Shown here one piece after another: positions 8,384-8,475 of a stretch of DNA of 8,475 nucleotides. A program made the translations under genes and the position numbers. Numbering within the stretch: the first letter of the stretch is position 1; each line of letters starts with the position of its first letter. The notes below the pieces were generated by a model. The model was not told the origin of the DNA. It saw only the letters and a list, made by a program, of their open reading frames with translations, and did no database searches. Source of the DNA: JAWVZU01 sp033722075 (lineage in GTDB: Bacteria; Pseudomonadota; Gammaproteobacteria; Xanthomonadales; SZUA-38); the NCBI GenBank assembly GCA_033722075.1, contig JAWVZU010000175.1, positions 1 to 8,475 of the forward strand. The letters are read 5' to 3'.

Positions 8384-8475
8384 TCCCGCGCGCGGCATTA
8401 CCTTCACCGCGGACGGGAAAAGTTCAACCGTTGAGCGTAACATTTTCGCCGCCGCCATGCATCCCGGGCGTGAAG
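8384..8475. other. Upstream region of rpoH to the window edge
   Basis: No gene is recognised. The short frames that run in from the right edge on the minus strand do not resemble an FtsX C-terminus, although ftsX is often the upstream neighbour of rpoH. An 11-bp palindrome TCAAC-C-GTTGA lies at 8424-8434, next to TTGAAC, which could serve as a -35 for a housekeeping promoter; the best -10 (GGTAAT) is at an unfavourable 19-nt spacing. Confidence 0.3.

Noticed and set aside
8457..8475. Possible plus-strand gene start (ATG at 8457) divergent from rpoH
   Set aside because: Only six codons are visible, without a convincing ribosome binding site; nothing can be concluded.

Overview
The window looks like a chromosomal segment of a GC-rich gammaproteobacterium. 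The best pointer is the heat-shock sigma factor RpoH at the right end, whose region-2 wording (for example ARGYNGYGLALGDLIQEG) reads to me like the Xanthomonadales/Lysobacterales branch. This is recognition from memory, not a search. Nothing suggests a phage, plasmid, IS element or CRISPR array.

Layout. (1) Positions 1-1487, minus strand: a BlaI/MecI-type repressor (GTG start) followed, with an 8-nt overlap, by a BlaR1-type M56 membrane metallopeptidase that runs off the left edge and is therefore incomplete. Two BlaI-operator-like dyads lie in an AT-rich gap in front of blaI. (2) Positions 1556-2227, minus: a small sterol desaturase/fatty acid hydroxylase family membrane protein. (3) Positions 2287-6676, plus: a PAPS-type sulfotransferase, then polyphosphate kinase ppk1, then, 16 nt behind it, a soluble GAF-domain histidine kinase with no response regulator nearby. 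(4) Positions 6673-7167, minus: a NUDIX hydrolase convergent with the kinase; the two stop codons overlap in a single TTAG. (5) Positions 7168-7454: intergenic, holding the rpoH terminator. (6) Positions 7455-8312, minus: rpoH with a textbook ribosome binding site.

The most interesting region is the rpoH leader. A near-perfect CIRCE element (the HrcA operator: TTAGCACTC, 9 nt, then GAGTGCCAA; one mismatch in 18 arm positions) lies 28 nt in front of the rpoH start codon. It overlaps the -10 box and predicted start site of a good sigma-E-type promoter (GGAACTT, 16 nt, TCTCA). If both are functional, the heat-shock sigma factor gene is activated by envelope stress through sigma-E and repressed by the GroEL-dependent repressor HrcA at the same DNA. 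That would wire three normally separate heat-shock circuits into one promoter.

The remaining genes are mostly single functions. Plausible functional units are blaI-blaR1 (autoregulated proteolytic signalling) and ppk1 with the GAF kinase (polyphosphate/stress signalling). The desaturase and sulfotransferase are divergent neighbours with no demonstrated link.
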